In this document: in pieces, positions 14,572 to 22,452 of the stretch
Layout of the letters: the number at the start of each line of letters is the position of its first letter
How positions within the stretch are numbered: the stretch's first letter is position 1
DNA from: Bacillota bacterium
Lineage (GTDB): Bacteria > Bacillota > UBA4882 > UBA8346
Assembly: GCA_003501365.1 (NCBI GenBank)
Contig: DNPP01000131.1
Location: forward strand, 1 to 23,233
Direction: 5' to 3'
Length of the DNA stretch: 23,233 bases
Position numbers and translations under genes: made by a program
Notes under the pieces: model-generated
Seen by the model: the letters and a program-made list of their open reading frames with translations, nothing else
Told to the model about the DNA's origin: nothing
Database searches by the model: none

Positions 14572-15909
14572 TTATCGATAAGTGGCCAAAACCGCGCCAT
14601 AAATATCCTCAATCACCCGAAGCCCACCCGAGAAACCGGCGTAATTGGTTGTCAGCACCAGACGGTAGGGCGACGGCGCAGCGGCGGATAGAAAATCATC
14701 ATGCTTTTCTTTTGCCAGTTCTTTATCCCAGCCGCTACCAATAATCAGTCCGCGCCCGCTGTGGGAAAGTTCTCTAATGGCATCCTGCGCCTTGCCGGCA
14801 TCCGGTTCAAATATCAGCGGTATATCGCGCTTGTCGGATGCAGTCTTTAGTTCCGCCTTAATTTGTTCCTGAAATTTTTCCGGTGTATTATCCACAATAA
14901 ATTGTTCTTTCGGAATAATTCCCACTTCATGGAGGAGAAACTTGGACAATCCAAGCACATAACCGGCATCATGCAAAATATGCACATGGTTGGGCAGCCC
15001 ATAACGGAATTCCAGCAAAAAGACGGCCAGATTGTCAATTTCTTGGCAATAGGCCTCCCGTTCCCGCCGGATAAACTCCACGGCGACGGCTTCATCAATA
15101 TCCGCGCCCTGCTCCACTGCAAAATTCAACACCTGCCGCAAAAATCGTTCGCTTTCATTGGCGCCGATAGGAATATGTGGAAACCATGTATATGGCTGCC
15201 CATAGCGCTCTTCCAGGTGCTCAGCAATGGGCTGACCATACCACGGTGAAACCAGAACATTAAAATTAGCACGTGGAATCTCTTTCCACTCACTGATTCC
15301 CTCCGATTTGGGCCCAAACAACACATGAACCTTGAGGCCGAAGCCTTCTAAAAGACGTTTATATTCGCCGAGATTTCCTTTCCAAAACGGATCTTGATAT
15401 GGCAGCGAAGCGAATAAATTAACCGTGTTTTTCTCGCTTCGGACGGGATTTTGATCATGAAACAAGCCGACATATTGATCAATGATCGCATTAACCACCA
15501 GACTGTGAGCTTCAAAATTGTTGCATTTGAAGCCCGGGGTTTCCACCGCAACAATTGGCCTGCCTTCACCCCGAAATTCTTCCACCAGGCTGGCTACATC
15601 ATCGCCTACGATGCCGGCCGTGCAACCGGTCAATACCACCTGCAAATCCGTATCCAGCACTTTGTAGGTATTGGTTATGATCTGCCGTAGCCTCTGAATA
15701 CCTCCGAAAACGACCTCCCGCTCACTGAAATTGGTGCAAGGAGAGGTGCTGCCGCCGGCATAACCCGTGGAACGTTCGAAAAATCCCTGAATCATCGTGC
15801 CGCAACCGGGGCCGGAATGAAGGATGGGAACGGCTTTGGGTATGGCAACGACGCTTTGTAGTGCGCCAATGGCGCAAGTATAACGCTCTTGCTCAATAAT
15901 TCCGCTCAT
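14572..15909 (-). CDS. Nitrogenase-like component 1 beta subunit (NifK/MarK-like), K1
   Basis: A 445-residue partner of D1. Cysteines 12 (YTCAIGAL), 36 (SGPGC) and 96 (TGCTAGIVGDD) correspond to the NifK P-cluster ligands Cys70, Cys95 and Cys153, and REVVFGG matches the segment between the second and third ligands. The protein lacks the roughly 60-residue N-terminal extension of molybdenum NifK. Like other family members it should form an alpha2-beta2 complex receiving electrons from the NifH-like protein. I chose the ATG at 15909, which overlaps the D1 stop as ATGA and has GGGAG 9 bases upstream; the open frame extends 17 codons further but inside D1. It is followed by metN. The intact P-cluster set indicates an active enzyme and not a relic. 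Confidence 0.88.
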   Translation of the reverse strand: MSGIIEQERYTCAIGALQSVVAIPKAVPILHSGPGCGTMIQGFFERSTGYAGGSTSPCTNFSEREVVFGGIQRLRQIITNTYKVLDTDLQVVLTGCTAGIVGDDVASLVEEFRGEGRPIVAVETPGFKCNNFEAHSLVVNAIIDQYVGLFHDQNPVRSEKNTVNLFASLPYQDPFWKGNLGEYKRLLEGFGLKVHVLFGPKSEGISEWKEIPRANFNVLVSPWYGQPIAEHLEERYGQPYTWFPHIPIGANESERFLRQVLNFAVEQGADIDEAVAVEFIRREREAYCQEIDNLAVFLLEFRYGLPNHVHILHDAGYVLGLSKFLLHEVGIIPKEQFIVDNTPEKFQEQIKAELKTASDKRDIPLIFEPDAGKAQDAIRELSHSGRGLIIGSGWDKELAKEKHDDFLSAAAPSPYRLVLTTNYAGFSGGLRVIEDIYGAVLATYR

Positions 15910-17381
15910 TCGCATGGACTCCCATCCAAAAAAGTATCCGGCTCCTGCGAAAGCCACCATTTCGTATACGGATTGACGGCGTGCTTTGCCAGATTTTTTA
16001 CAAATTCATCGTTTTCAATGGTTTCTAAAATCCGCTCGCCGTAACGCAGGATACCCTCGTAGCCCATGCTAAAATGCTCATCGCCAATCAGTAACGACGG
16101 GATTCCCAGTTTTGAGCCCCACAAGGTCATGCCGCCATGCCTTGCCAGCAATACATCGGGACGTAACCGGTTCAGCGTATTTACCAGTTCAAATTCCTGC
16201 TTGTTACAGATGTTGAAATTCGGCACATCACCGTAATCTTTTACTCTTTGCGCTAATAAATCGCTTTCTTCACTGCCGTTGTCATAGAGCGGATCATGAT
16301 GGAAAAGAGCCGCGCCTTTCGCCTGCAAGCCAAGCTCGCTCAATATGGAAAGCAACGCGTGTCCGTGTCCGGCCCCTGCCGTCACAAAAGCGGTTTTTCT
16401 CTGTAGTTTTTGACGCAGGGCCGCAATTTTCGGCAGATATTCCGCTTTTTTGGCTGCTATGAGTTCCTCCGCCCGCTCTTCCTGATGAAGAGTTCTGCCC
16501 AGGGCCCGGAACCAACGGTCGGTTTGTGCTACTCCGTAGGGTGGAGCGGCTTTGATTTCCGGTACTCCATATTCCTGCTCCAATGCTGCGCCCAAATATG
16601 AGCCGAGAGTGGGGCAGGCCTGAACTGTGGCAATGGCTTCGGACGACCAAGCGAGGCTCTCCACCGTGGAATAAGGCGTTATGTAGTTAGGTTTCACGCC
16701 AAAGGCCGCAAACCACTCACTAAAAATATCCGAACCCCAGAAGTTGATCACATTAATGACATCGGTTCGCCTCTTGCGAGCGGGTTTGATCAATTTCCGG
16801 GCAATACCGTGATAGCTTGCGTCAAAGCCGGTCGTCCATACTTTAGAGCGAAAACCTTCACAGAAAATAGCCACTACCGGGATTTGCAGTTCCAGCTCCG
16901 CCTCTTTGCAGACACTTTCCGTATCGTCACCGATGATTCCGGCGGCACAAGTGGTTAAGACAAAAACAGCGTTCGGACGGGTACGCTGATGGACTTCGCG
17001 AATACCGTCCGCCAATTTTTGGGCACCGCCGTATACGGTGTCGGTTTCCTGTAAATTGGTGGAGAAAATTTTTCGCTGGGTTGGTTTCTCCACTCCGCGC
17101 AATGGTGAATTCACCCGGTAGGTGAATGCATATTCATGATAACATGATGAGCATCCCACAGGGCCGTGACTGATTACCGCGGCATCCTGAATCAAGATCA
17201 CCATACAGGCGGCCTGCGAGACGGAACAGCCCAAGCACTGGGAAAAGGAGCGGTTTTTATCCTTCAGCCCACAACGGGAACGTTGTACCAATTCCTCAGC
17301 GCTGCCCTGAAACCCGGTGATGGAATTAAGACGTATTTCTCTGATGGCGACATCAGGAACTTGCAAATTAACTTGACTCAA
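15906..17381 (-). CDS. Nitrogenase-like component 1 alpha subunit (NifD/MarD-like), D1
   Basis: A 491-residue subunit. P-cluster-type cysteines are 52 (GCSVSQ), 77 (HGPVGC) and 145 (TTCAAGIIGDD); Cys256 (QACPTLGSYL) aligns with the FeMo-cofactor ligand Cys275. Counting without gaps from CEGF (Cys174, NifD Cys183), Gln191 is Trp182 and His195 is Phe186, and NifD Arg96 is Ala85. The His442 ligand is unclear; His436 lies nearby in a region three residues shorter. Extra cysteines 37, 49, 59 and 80 are present. Dinitrogen reduction is therefore unlikely and reduction of another substrate, such as a methylthio-alkane, more likely. The TTG start has GGAAGGAG 8 bases upstream; an ATG at 17386 is out of frame and hits a stop. 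It follows the NifH-like gene by 39 bases. Confidence 0.88.
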   Translation of the reverse strand: MSQVNLQVPDVAIREIRLNSITGFQGSAEELVQRSRCGLKDKNRSFSQCLGCSVSQAACMVILIQDAAVISHGPVGCSSCYHEYAFTYRVNSPLRGVEKPTQRKIFSTNLQETDTVYGGAQKLADGIREVHQRTRPNAVFVLTTCAAGIIGDDTESVCKEAELELQIPVVAIFCEGFRSKVWTTGFDASYHGIARKLIKPARKRRTDVINVINFWGSDIFSEWFAAFGVKPNYITPYSTVESLAWSSEAIATVQACPTLGSYLGAALEQEYGVPEIKAAPPYGVAQTDRWFRALGRTLHQEERAEELIAAKKAEYLPKIAALRQKLQRKTAFVTAGAGHGHALLSILSELGLQAKGAALFHHDPLYDNGSEESDLLAQRVKDYGDVPNFNICNKQEFELVNTLNRLRPDVLLARHGGMTLWGSKLGIPSLLIGDEHFSMGYEGILRYGERILETIENDEFVKNLAKHAVNPYTKWWLSQEPDTFLDGSPCE

Positions 17382-17420
17382 CTCATAATCTCCTTCCGCT
17401 TAGGCTTTTGGTTAACAGTT

Positions 17421-18296
17421 TTAGATATTCGCCGCCGCGCTGCGGACTTCGCCGGTTTCCATGGCTAAAAGTTGATCCGCCCACTTGGCGGCCCATTCTC
17501 TTAAATCCTTCACATCAAGCGGAGTTGGAGCTTTTGAGTCCTTATGTCCCGCAATGCGGGCCGCCAACTGTTGATAGACTTTAGCTTGTTCCGAATCGGG
17601 AGCTGCCTCAATCGTGGTTTTACCCTGCAGTTCACTTTGGGTGACTGTAACTGAGCGCGGCACGTATCCAATGACCTGCGTGCCCGTTTGCTTAACAAAA
17701 TCATCGACGATTTCCTTCGCGTAAGGCGCATTGATGGAATTGGCAATTACTCCGCCCAATAATGCCCCGCCGCTGTTGGAGTATTTTTGAATCCCTTTAA
17801 ACAAGTTGTTGGCTGCGTAAATTGCCATGAAATCCGCGGATGAAACGGTAAAGACATGTTCGGCGATACCTTCGCGAATCGGCACCGCAAACCCGCCGCA
17901 GACCACGTCGCCCAACACATCGTAAAGCACAAAATCCAAATCCAGCTCTTCAAAGACCTTTAGCTGTTTTAAGAGCTGGACTGCGGTAATGATACCCCGG
18001 CCGGCGCAACCGACACCCGGTGCCGGGCCGCCGGCTTCGACGCAATAGACCCCGCCAAAACCTTGAAACAATACTTCTTCGGCCTTCACGGTGTTTTTCT
18101 CCCGCAACGTGTCCAATACTGTAGGTATATATTTCCCGCCGCGCAGCGTATTGGTGGAGTCGCTCTTCGGATCGCACCCGAATTGCATCACCTTATAACC
18201 GGCCTTTGCCAATGATGCACTGATATTGGAAGTGGTAGTGGATTTCCCGATACCTCCCTTGCCATAGATCGCAATCTGAGTAATTTTTTTTGCCAA
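17421..18296 (-). CDS. NifH-like ATP-dependent reductase (iron protein)
   Basis: A 291-residue homodimeric [4Fe-4S] protein that passes electrons to the D/K complex with ATP hydrolysis. The start IAIYGKGGIGKSTTT contains the P-loop. The cluster ligands are Cys97 (GVGCAGRG) and Cys133 (VVCGGFA), numbered almost as in NifH, and Arg100, the ADP-ribosylation site of NifH, is kept. The GTG at 18305 touches AAGGAG, so I prefer the TTG at 18296: it has AAGGAG 7 bases upstream and gives the classical NifH N terminus. It is the only iron protein visible and may serve both D/K pairs. Closely related MarH and BchL-type proteins cannot be separated by eye, but the neighbouring NifB speaks against a chlorophyll role. 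Confidence 0.92.
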   Translation of the reverse strand: MAKKITQIAIYGKGGIGKSTTTSNISASLAKAGYKVMQFGCDPKSDSTNTLRGGKYIPTVLDTLREKNTVKAEEVLFQGFGGVYCVEAGGPAPGVGCAGRGIITAVQLLKQLKVFEELDLDFVLYDVLGDVVCGGFAVPIREGIAEHVFTVSSADFMAIYAANNLFKGIQKYSNSGGALLGGVIANSINAPYAKEIVDDFVKQTGTQVIGYVPRSVTVTQSELQGKTTIEAAPDSEQAKVYQQLAARIAGHKDSKAPTPLDVKDLREWAAKWADQLLAMETGEVRSAAANI

Positions 18297-18348
18297 ACCC
18301 TTCACTCCTTTTGAGAATTATCCATATATAGCGCGTACCCGCGCAATC

Positions 18349-19236
18349 TCAACCATGGGAAAATGTATTGAGACCTTGATCATAAAGTCCTTCGGACAAA
18401 TCCCGGCCTTTGCCGGGGATGCCGCAGGCATCGGCGCGGCAATGCCGACAATGCCGGAATACCGGCAGGTATTTTTCTGCCGATTCCCGGGCCATATTAA
18501 GTTGGTGACAATCTGGCGCCGGATATTCTTGCAGTTCATGTTGGGGGATTAACGGAATAATATTGAACAACGAGGCCCCCAGACTTGAAGTTACCTCGGC
18601 GATTTGCCCCAGGTGATGATCGTTGATACCGGGGATTAACACGGCATTTATCTTCACTACTGCCCCCAGAGAGGCAATTTTGCGGATTCCGGCGATCTGA
18701 GCGGCAATTAAAAAGCGGGCCGCATAGGGGCCGGTAAAAAATTGACCATGATAAATAATGTGTGAGCAAATATGTTGCAATACATCGGAATCGATTGCAT
18801 TTACCGTAACCGTCACTGTTCTTACCCCGGCTGCGATAATCCGCTCCGCCTTCTCCTCCAGCAGTAATCCGTTTGTACTTAAGCAGTTGATAAGTTGCGG
18901 GTGCTGCCGATGAATCAGTTCGAAAGCATTCAACGCATGATCCGTCGCCAGGGTATCTCCCGGGCCGGCAATCCCGGCCACAGTCAACTCTGGGCATTTT
19001 TCCAACGCCTTGGAAACCATCTCTACGGCAGCCTCCGGACTTAATAAGCAGCGGCTGACTCCGGGCCGGTTTTCAAATTTATTAAAACCCCGCTTACAAA
19101 ACCGGCATTGGATATTACAATCTGGGCTAACCGGTAGGTGAATCCGACCGTATTTGAAATGAGCTTCCCCGTTAAAGCAGGGGTGTTGTTTGATCAGATG
19201 ATTGAAATTTGTTTCTCTTTCGAATGCTTCAGGCAT
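18349..19236 (-). CDS. nifB: NifB-like radical SAM cofactor maturase without NifX domain
   Basis: A 295-residue radical SAM protein. NifB joins two [4Fe-4S] clusters with a SAM-derived carbide and sulfur to form the [8Fe-9S-C] precursor used by nitrogenases. Landmarks are HPCFNGEAHFKYGRIHLPV, the CX3CX2C cluster motif at cysteines 40, 44 and 47, GIAGPGDTLA, STNGL, TVTVNA, and the C-terminal FRHCRHCRADACG. The NifX-like C-terminal domain of many NifBs is absent, as in archaeal and Mar-linked versions. It is first after a strong predicted promoter and precedes the NifH-like gene by about 50 bases. Its presence implies that at least one of the two D/K complexes carries a complex iron-sulfur cofactor. 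Confidence 0.93.
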   Translation of the reverse strand: MPEAFERETNFNHLIKQHPCFNGEAHFKYGRIHLPVSPDCNIQCRFCKRGFNKFENRPGVSRCLLSPEAAVEMVSKALEKCPELTVAGIAGPGDTLATDHALNAFELIHRQHPQLINCLSTNGLLLEEKAERIIAAGVRTVTVTVNAIDSDVLQHICSHIIYHGQFFTGPYAARFLIAAQIAGIRKIASLGAVVKINAVLIPGINDHHLGQIAEVTSSLGASLFNIIPLIPQHELQEYPAPDCHQLNMARESAEKYLPVFRHCRHCRADACGIPGKGRDLSEGLYDQGLNTFSHG

Positions 19237-19373
19237 ATTTTGAGCCTCGCTTTGGGGCCGATTCGCCCATCTAAATGTATTAAGCCTATCTGAAAACTAA
19301 TAATTAAAATAATTTTTTTTAGGGTCGAACCTCTAAATCCATTGGTGATACTTTTGACTTTAATTACATGTAT

Positions 19374-19392
19374 TCCTATTTAATTAGTAGGA
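19374..19392. promoter_or_regulatory. Palindromic operator at the nifB promoter
   Basis: TCCTA-N9-TAGGA lies at the predicted transcription start. The plus-strand reading CTATTTAATTAGTA resembles the elements at rrf2 (11367) and metQ (12981). It is the most symmetrical copy. Rrf2 binding is proposed, not shown. Confidence 0.5.
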
Positions 19393-19400
19393 TATTTATT

Positions 19401-19429
19401 ATAATACGATAATGTCTAAATTTTGTCAA
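19401..19429 (-). promoter_or_regulatory. Strong promoter of the nifB-nifH-D1-K1-metNI operon
   Basis: The minus strand has TTGACA (19429-19424), exactly 17 bases, then TATTAT (19406-19401). The -35 is a perfect match and the -10 differs by one base. The transcript would begin near 19394, about 160 bases upstream of the nifB start codon, so the leader is fairly long. Confidence 0.75.
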
Positions 19430-19456
19430 CCGTTCCATGGAAATTTTAACATGAAT

Positions 19457-19496
19457 CCGGCAAGTTATTCGATTGGTTTCAATCGAAACTTGCCGG
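19457..19496 (-). terminator. Hairpin after K2, probable terminator or mRNA end
   Basis: CCGGCAAGTT and AACTTGCCGG form the outer stem and TCGATTG pairs with CAATCGA inside, with a 2-base bulge and a GTTT loop. It lies 28 bases after the K2 stop. No long T-run follows, so termination may be partial or the hairpin may protect the mRNA end. Confidence 0.6.
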
Positions 19497-19523
19497 TTCG
19501 GGTAAACGTAAACAATTTAACTT

Positions 19524-20864
19524 TTACCTCCCCACAATGATACTGCTGAGCAAATCCTCGATCAGCCGCAGCCCACCCCGGTATCCGGTATATCCCCGGT
19601 CAATTACCACCCGGTTGGCCACCGGAAAACTTATCGAGAGGTGGGAAGCGCCGATACTTTGCGCCAGATCCCGATCCAGGGAACTGCCGACCACAAAGGC
19701 CGGGGAAAATGCATTGTAATACTTTTGACTCTTAAATTCAGGCCAGTTTTGTTTGAGATGCCTGATAATTTCACTGGTATCGGTCTCAAAGACCACTTTC
19801 GGCTTTAAACCCGATTTCAAATCAAATCTTGCGTCCGTTAATTTTTGCTGTTGCTCTTCACTCAATTGGTCGGTAAATACCACAAACTCCGGCAACCAGC
19901 CCAAGTCGTCCGCTAGGAATCGAGTGAGCGCCACTGCATAATTCACATCCCCAATTATGATTGCGTAGCGTTGCAAGTCAAGATCATTGTAACCTTCAAT
20001 GAGCGGTTCAAAATAGTGATAATATTGTTGATGTTCAGCGGCAATCATTTGGTCGGTAGCCGACTTATTTAACGATAAAGCTTCGCTTACTTGTTGCAGA
20101 AATTGATCGGTAGCCGACGGACCAACCGGTAACGGCAATTGAATATAAGGAGTACCGTGAACTTCCTGAAAGACTTCGGCGGCCTCAACCCCGTAAACAT
20201 CGGAGAGGACAATGTTCAATTCCGCTCCGCCGGCTTTTCGGATATCATCCAAAGTGTCGGCGCCGCTAAAAAAACTATTGACTTCCAAACCCAGTTTCTC
20301 GAGCAAGGTCCGCACCCCCTCAAGATTACCGCGCCAGAAAACATCCATAAACGGAACCACACCCCATACGTTGACCCGCTTCTTCACTTTGAGGACATCC
20401 CGCTCCAGGTAATTCCGGAACAAGGATTGCAATACCAGATCATAACCATAGTATGAGTTACCCTTAAAGCCGCCGGTTTCGGCATGAATAATCGGCACAC
20501 CTTCCTTTTGGAACTCGCTCACCACCGCTTTGACGTCATCCCCAATCACTTCAGTGACACAACCGGTAATGACGAAATAAAGCCGGCCTTCGATAAGCTC
20601 CACGGTACTGCGGATCTCTTCCCGCAGTCTTTCAAGGCCGCCGAAAACCACTTCTCTCTCTTGAACATTGGAGCTCGGAACCGCTAAAGCGGCGCAATAA
20701 CCCCCAACCTGCAGGCCGGAGCCGCCGTTTTGGGTCCAGGTAATATTTCCGGCGCAACCGGGGGCGGCGTGAAGTATAGGAACCACATCCGGTAAAGCGC
20801 TTAAAGTTTCCAGCGCGCCTCCCAAGGCACAAAAATAGCGGGGCCGTTCGATAAATTCAGACAT
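19524..20864 (-). CDS. Nitrogenase-like component 1 beta subunit, K2
   Basis: A 446-residue second K-type subunit. Cysteines 12 (YFCALGGAL), 37 (AAPGC) and 102 (TGCVTEVIGDD) match the NifK P-cluster ligands, and REVVFGGLERLREEI aligns with REVVFGGIQRLRQII of K1. K1 and K2 are therefore members of the same subfamily. I chose the ATG at 20864, which overlaps the D2 reading frame by 8 bases and has GGGAGG 8 bases upstream; the frame is open 28 codons further into D2. The retained ligands show it is not a degenerate copy, and NifN-type scaffold proteins usually lose part of this set. It ends its transcription unit, with a hairpin behind it. Confidence 0.87.
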   Translation of the reverse strand: MSEFIERPRYFCALGGALETLSALPDVVPILHAAPGCAGNITWTQNGGSGLQVGGYCAALAVPSSNVQEREVVFGGLERLREEIRSTVELIEGRLYFVITGCVTEVIGDDVKAVVSEFQKEGVPIIHAETGGFKGNSYYGYDLVLQSLFRNYLERDVLKVKKRVNVWGVVPFMDVFWRGNLEGVRTLLEKLGLEVNSFFSGADTLDDIRKAGGAELNIVLSDVYGVEAAEVFQEVHGTPYIQLPLPVGPSATDQFLQQVSEALSLNKSATDQMIAAEHQQYYHYFEPLIEGYNDLDLQRYAIIIGDVNYAVALTRFLADDLGWLPEFVVFTDQLSEEQQQKLTDARFDLKSGLKPKVVFETDTSEIIRHLKQNWPEFKSQKYYNAFSPAFVVGSSLDRDLAQSIGASHLSISFPVANRVVIDRGYTGYRGGLRLIEDLLSSIIVGR

Positions 20865-22380
20865 TGTTTTGACCTCCCTGACTCTTGATATAGCTGAAAG
20901 GATCTCTCTCATACCATTTCGGGTTATAGGGTAGTTTAAGATGTTCACGCAGATTGCGGTTTAAGATGGGGTTTTTCAATTGGCGATATAATCGCTTGGC
21001 CAGTTCATAAACTCCTTTGTAACCGATATAACTTAAGCCGGTGTTATAGATGACATGAGTGGCGATCCCTAATTTGGAGGCGGTGGCATTGCCGCCCCAG
21101 TGGCCGAGGAACAGGTCGGGTTGGAGTTTTTTCAATAAATTGGCCTCCTCAAACGGCTGGGCGTTGGCGATATTCACCGGGAAGTCACTGGGGTAGAGCG
21201 AGGCTAATTTTTGGTATTCTCCTTCGGCGAATTCATCATGATGAAAGGCGCGAATGCCGGCGATTTCAAATCCCAGCTCGGTCAAGAGATAGCCGTTGGC
21301 ATAAGCGCGGATCTCCCCGGCGCTGATGAAGACTTTTTTTCCGGAAAACCAGGGTTTAAATTCGGCCAGCGCCGCCTGTAAATCGGCTTCTTCCTGTCGG
21401 ATCAATTGATCGGCTTGTTCCTCCAGATGGAAAAAAGCCGCCACCTCCCGCAGCCAATCACCGGTATTTTTGATCCCGATCGGCATATGCTTTAGGATAT
21501 AAGGAACACCGTACGTTTCCTGCAAGTGTTTGAGAAAGTAATCGTCATGGGTCGGGCAAGTACTGATGGATAGTGCGGCCTGAGTGGCTTTGTACATTTC
21601 TTCCGGTTTGGTAAATACCGGAAAGACATTTGCTTCCAATCCCAATGCATTCAATAATCGGGTTAATTCAAGTTCATCCACCCGCCCCATCGATGAAACA
21701 TTCATCAAATTGACCGTACGGCTTAAGCGGTGTTTTTCTTTCAACTCCTCCAATTCATCAGGAATGATCCGGGATTGATACTCCGGATTCTCCAACAAAT
21801 TGCGACCGAGGCTATGATAAACCGCATCATAAGCAGTAGCCCAGATCTTGGTTTTGAACCCTTCGCAATGGACCGGTAAAATTTTGGCGCTAACCTCCGG
21901 TTGCAAGCGTGCGGCAACGCCGTCAATGTCATCGCCGATGATCCCAGGTACGCAACCGGCCACCACAATAATCGTCGCCGGCCGGTAACGCCGGTCCGCT
22001 TTCCGGATCGCCGCCTCCAGTTTCGGTTCGCCGCCGTTCACCACTTCACTCTCGTTCAGTGCGGTCGAAAGCCACAAGGCATCCTTAGTCCGGCCCCAGC
22101 GAGTATTACCGCCCGAACGAATGTTGGCATTTTGAGAATGGCTGCAAGAACCGCAACCTATCGCCCCATGGAGTAAAACCACACTGTCGGGTATGCTATT
22201 TAACATAGCCAGCCCCGGTAGTAAAAGGCAAATCGATCCTTGGGTAAAACTGCGGTCCTGGCCGGAGGCGCAACAACCCTTGCCCGGTCCGGCCAGGCTA
22301 CATATACTTCCGCCATATGTAATGGATGCTTGCAACCGATCATCGCGACGCGGGGGTTCTTTGTTATCAAGATAACTCAT
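20857..22380 (-). CDS. Nitrogenase-like component 1 alpha subunit, D2
   Basis: A 507-residue second D-type subunit. P-cluster-type cysteines are 51 (QGSIC), 76 (HGAIGC) and 143 (AGCVPGIIGDD), and Cys275 (STCPTHDDYF) matches NifD Cys275. From CEGF (Cys172), NifD Gln191 is Trp180, His195 is Tyr184 and Arg96 is Asn84. D1 and D2 share DRSF/NRSF before the first ligand, GCxSC at the second, W-x-T-x-x-DA-x-YH after CEGF, and SKLGI near the cofactor. No histidine stands at the expected His442 position, so cofactor attachment may differ from D1. Extra cysteines 27, 36, 37 and 79 are present. The ATG at 22380 has GGAGG 7 bases upstream. It follows the methyltransferase gene by 72 bases. Confidence 0.87.
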   Translation of the reverse strand: MSYLDNKEPPRRDDRLQASITYGGSICSLAGPGKGCCASGQDRSFTQGSICLLLPGLAMLNSIPDSVVLLHGAIGCGSCSHSQNANIRSGGNTRWGRTKDALWLSTALNESEVVNGGEPKLEAAIRKADRRYRPATIIVVAGCVPGIIGDDIDGVAARLQPEVSAKILPVHCEGFKTKIWATAYDAVYHSLGRNLLENPEYQSRIIPDELEELKEKHRLSRTVNLMNVSSMGRVDELELTRLLNALGLEANVFPVFTKPEEMYKATQAALSISTCPTHDDYFLKHLQETYGVPYILKHMPIGIKNTGDWLREVAAFFHLEEQADQLIRQEEADLQAALAEFKPWFSGKKVFISAGEIRAYANGYLLTELGFEIAGIRAFHHDEFAEGEYQKLASLYPSDFPVNIANAQPFEEANLLKKLQPDLFLGHWGGNATASKLGIATHVIYNTGLSYIGYKGVYELAKRLYRQLKNPILNRNLREHLKLPYNPKWYERDPFSYIKSQGGQNNV

Positions 22381-22452
22381 AATAATTCCTCCATATTGAT
22401 ACACGAAATTGAAATCTTGTCTATTTTTGACCAGGAATTGTGCGATTAGATG

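Noticed and set aside
17421..18296. Chlorophyllide or protochlorophyllide reductase (BchL/ChlL type), or CfbC of coenzyme F430 synthesis
   Set aside because: NifB is present, the partners are paired D and K proteins in two copies, and there are no tetrapyrrole genes in the window.
14572..22380. Calling the cluster a true nitrogen-fixation (nifHDKEN) locus
   Set aside because: Both D proteins lack the Gln191 and His195 equivalents, the K proteins lack the Mo-type N-terminal extension, and no nifV, nifS, nifU, nifX or molybdate genes are present. The neighbours are sulfur-related.
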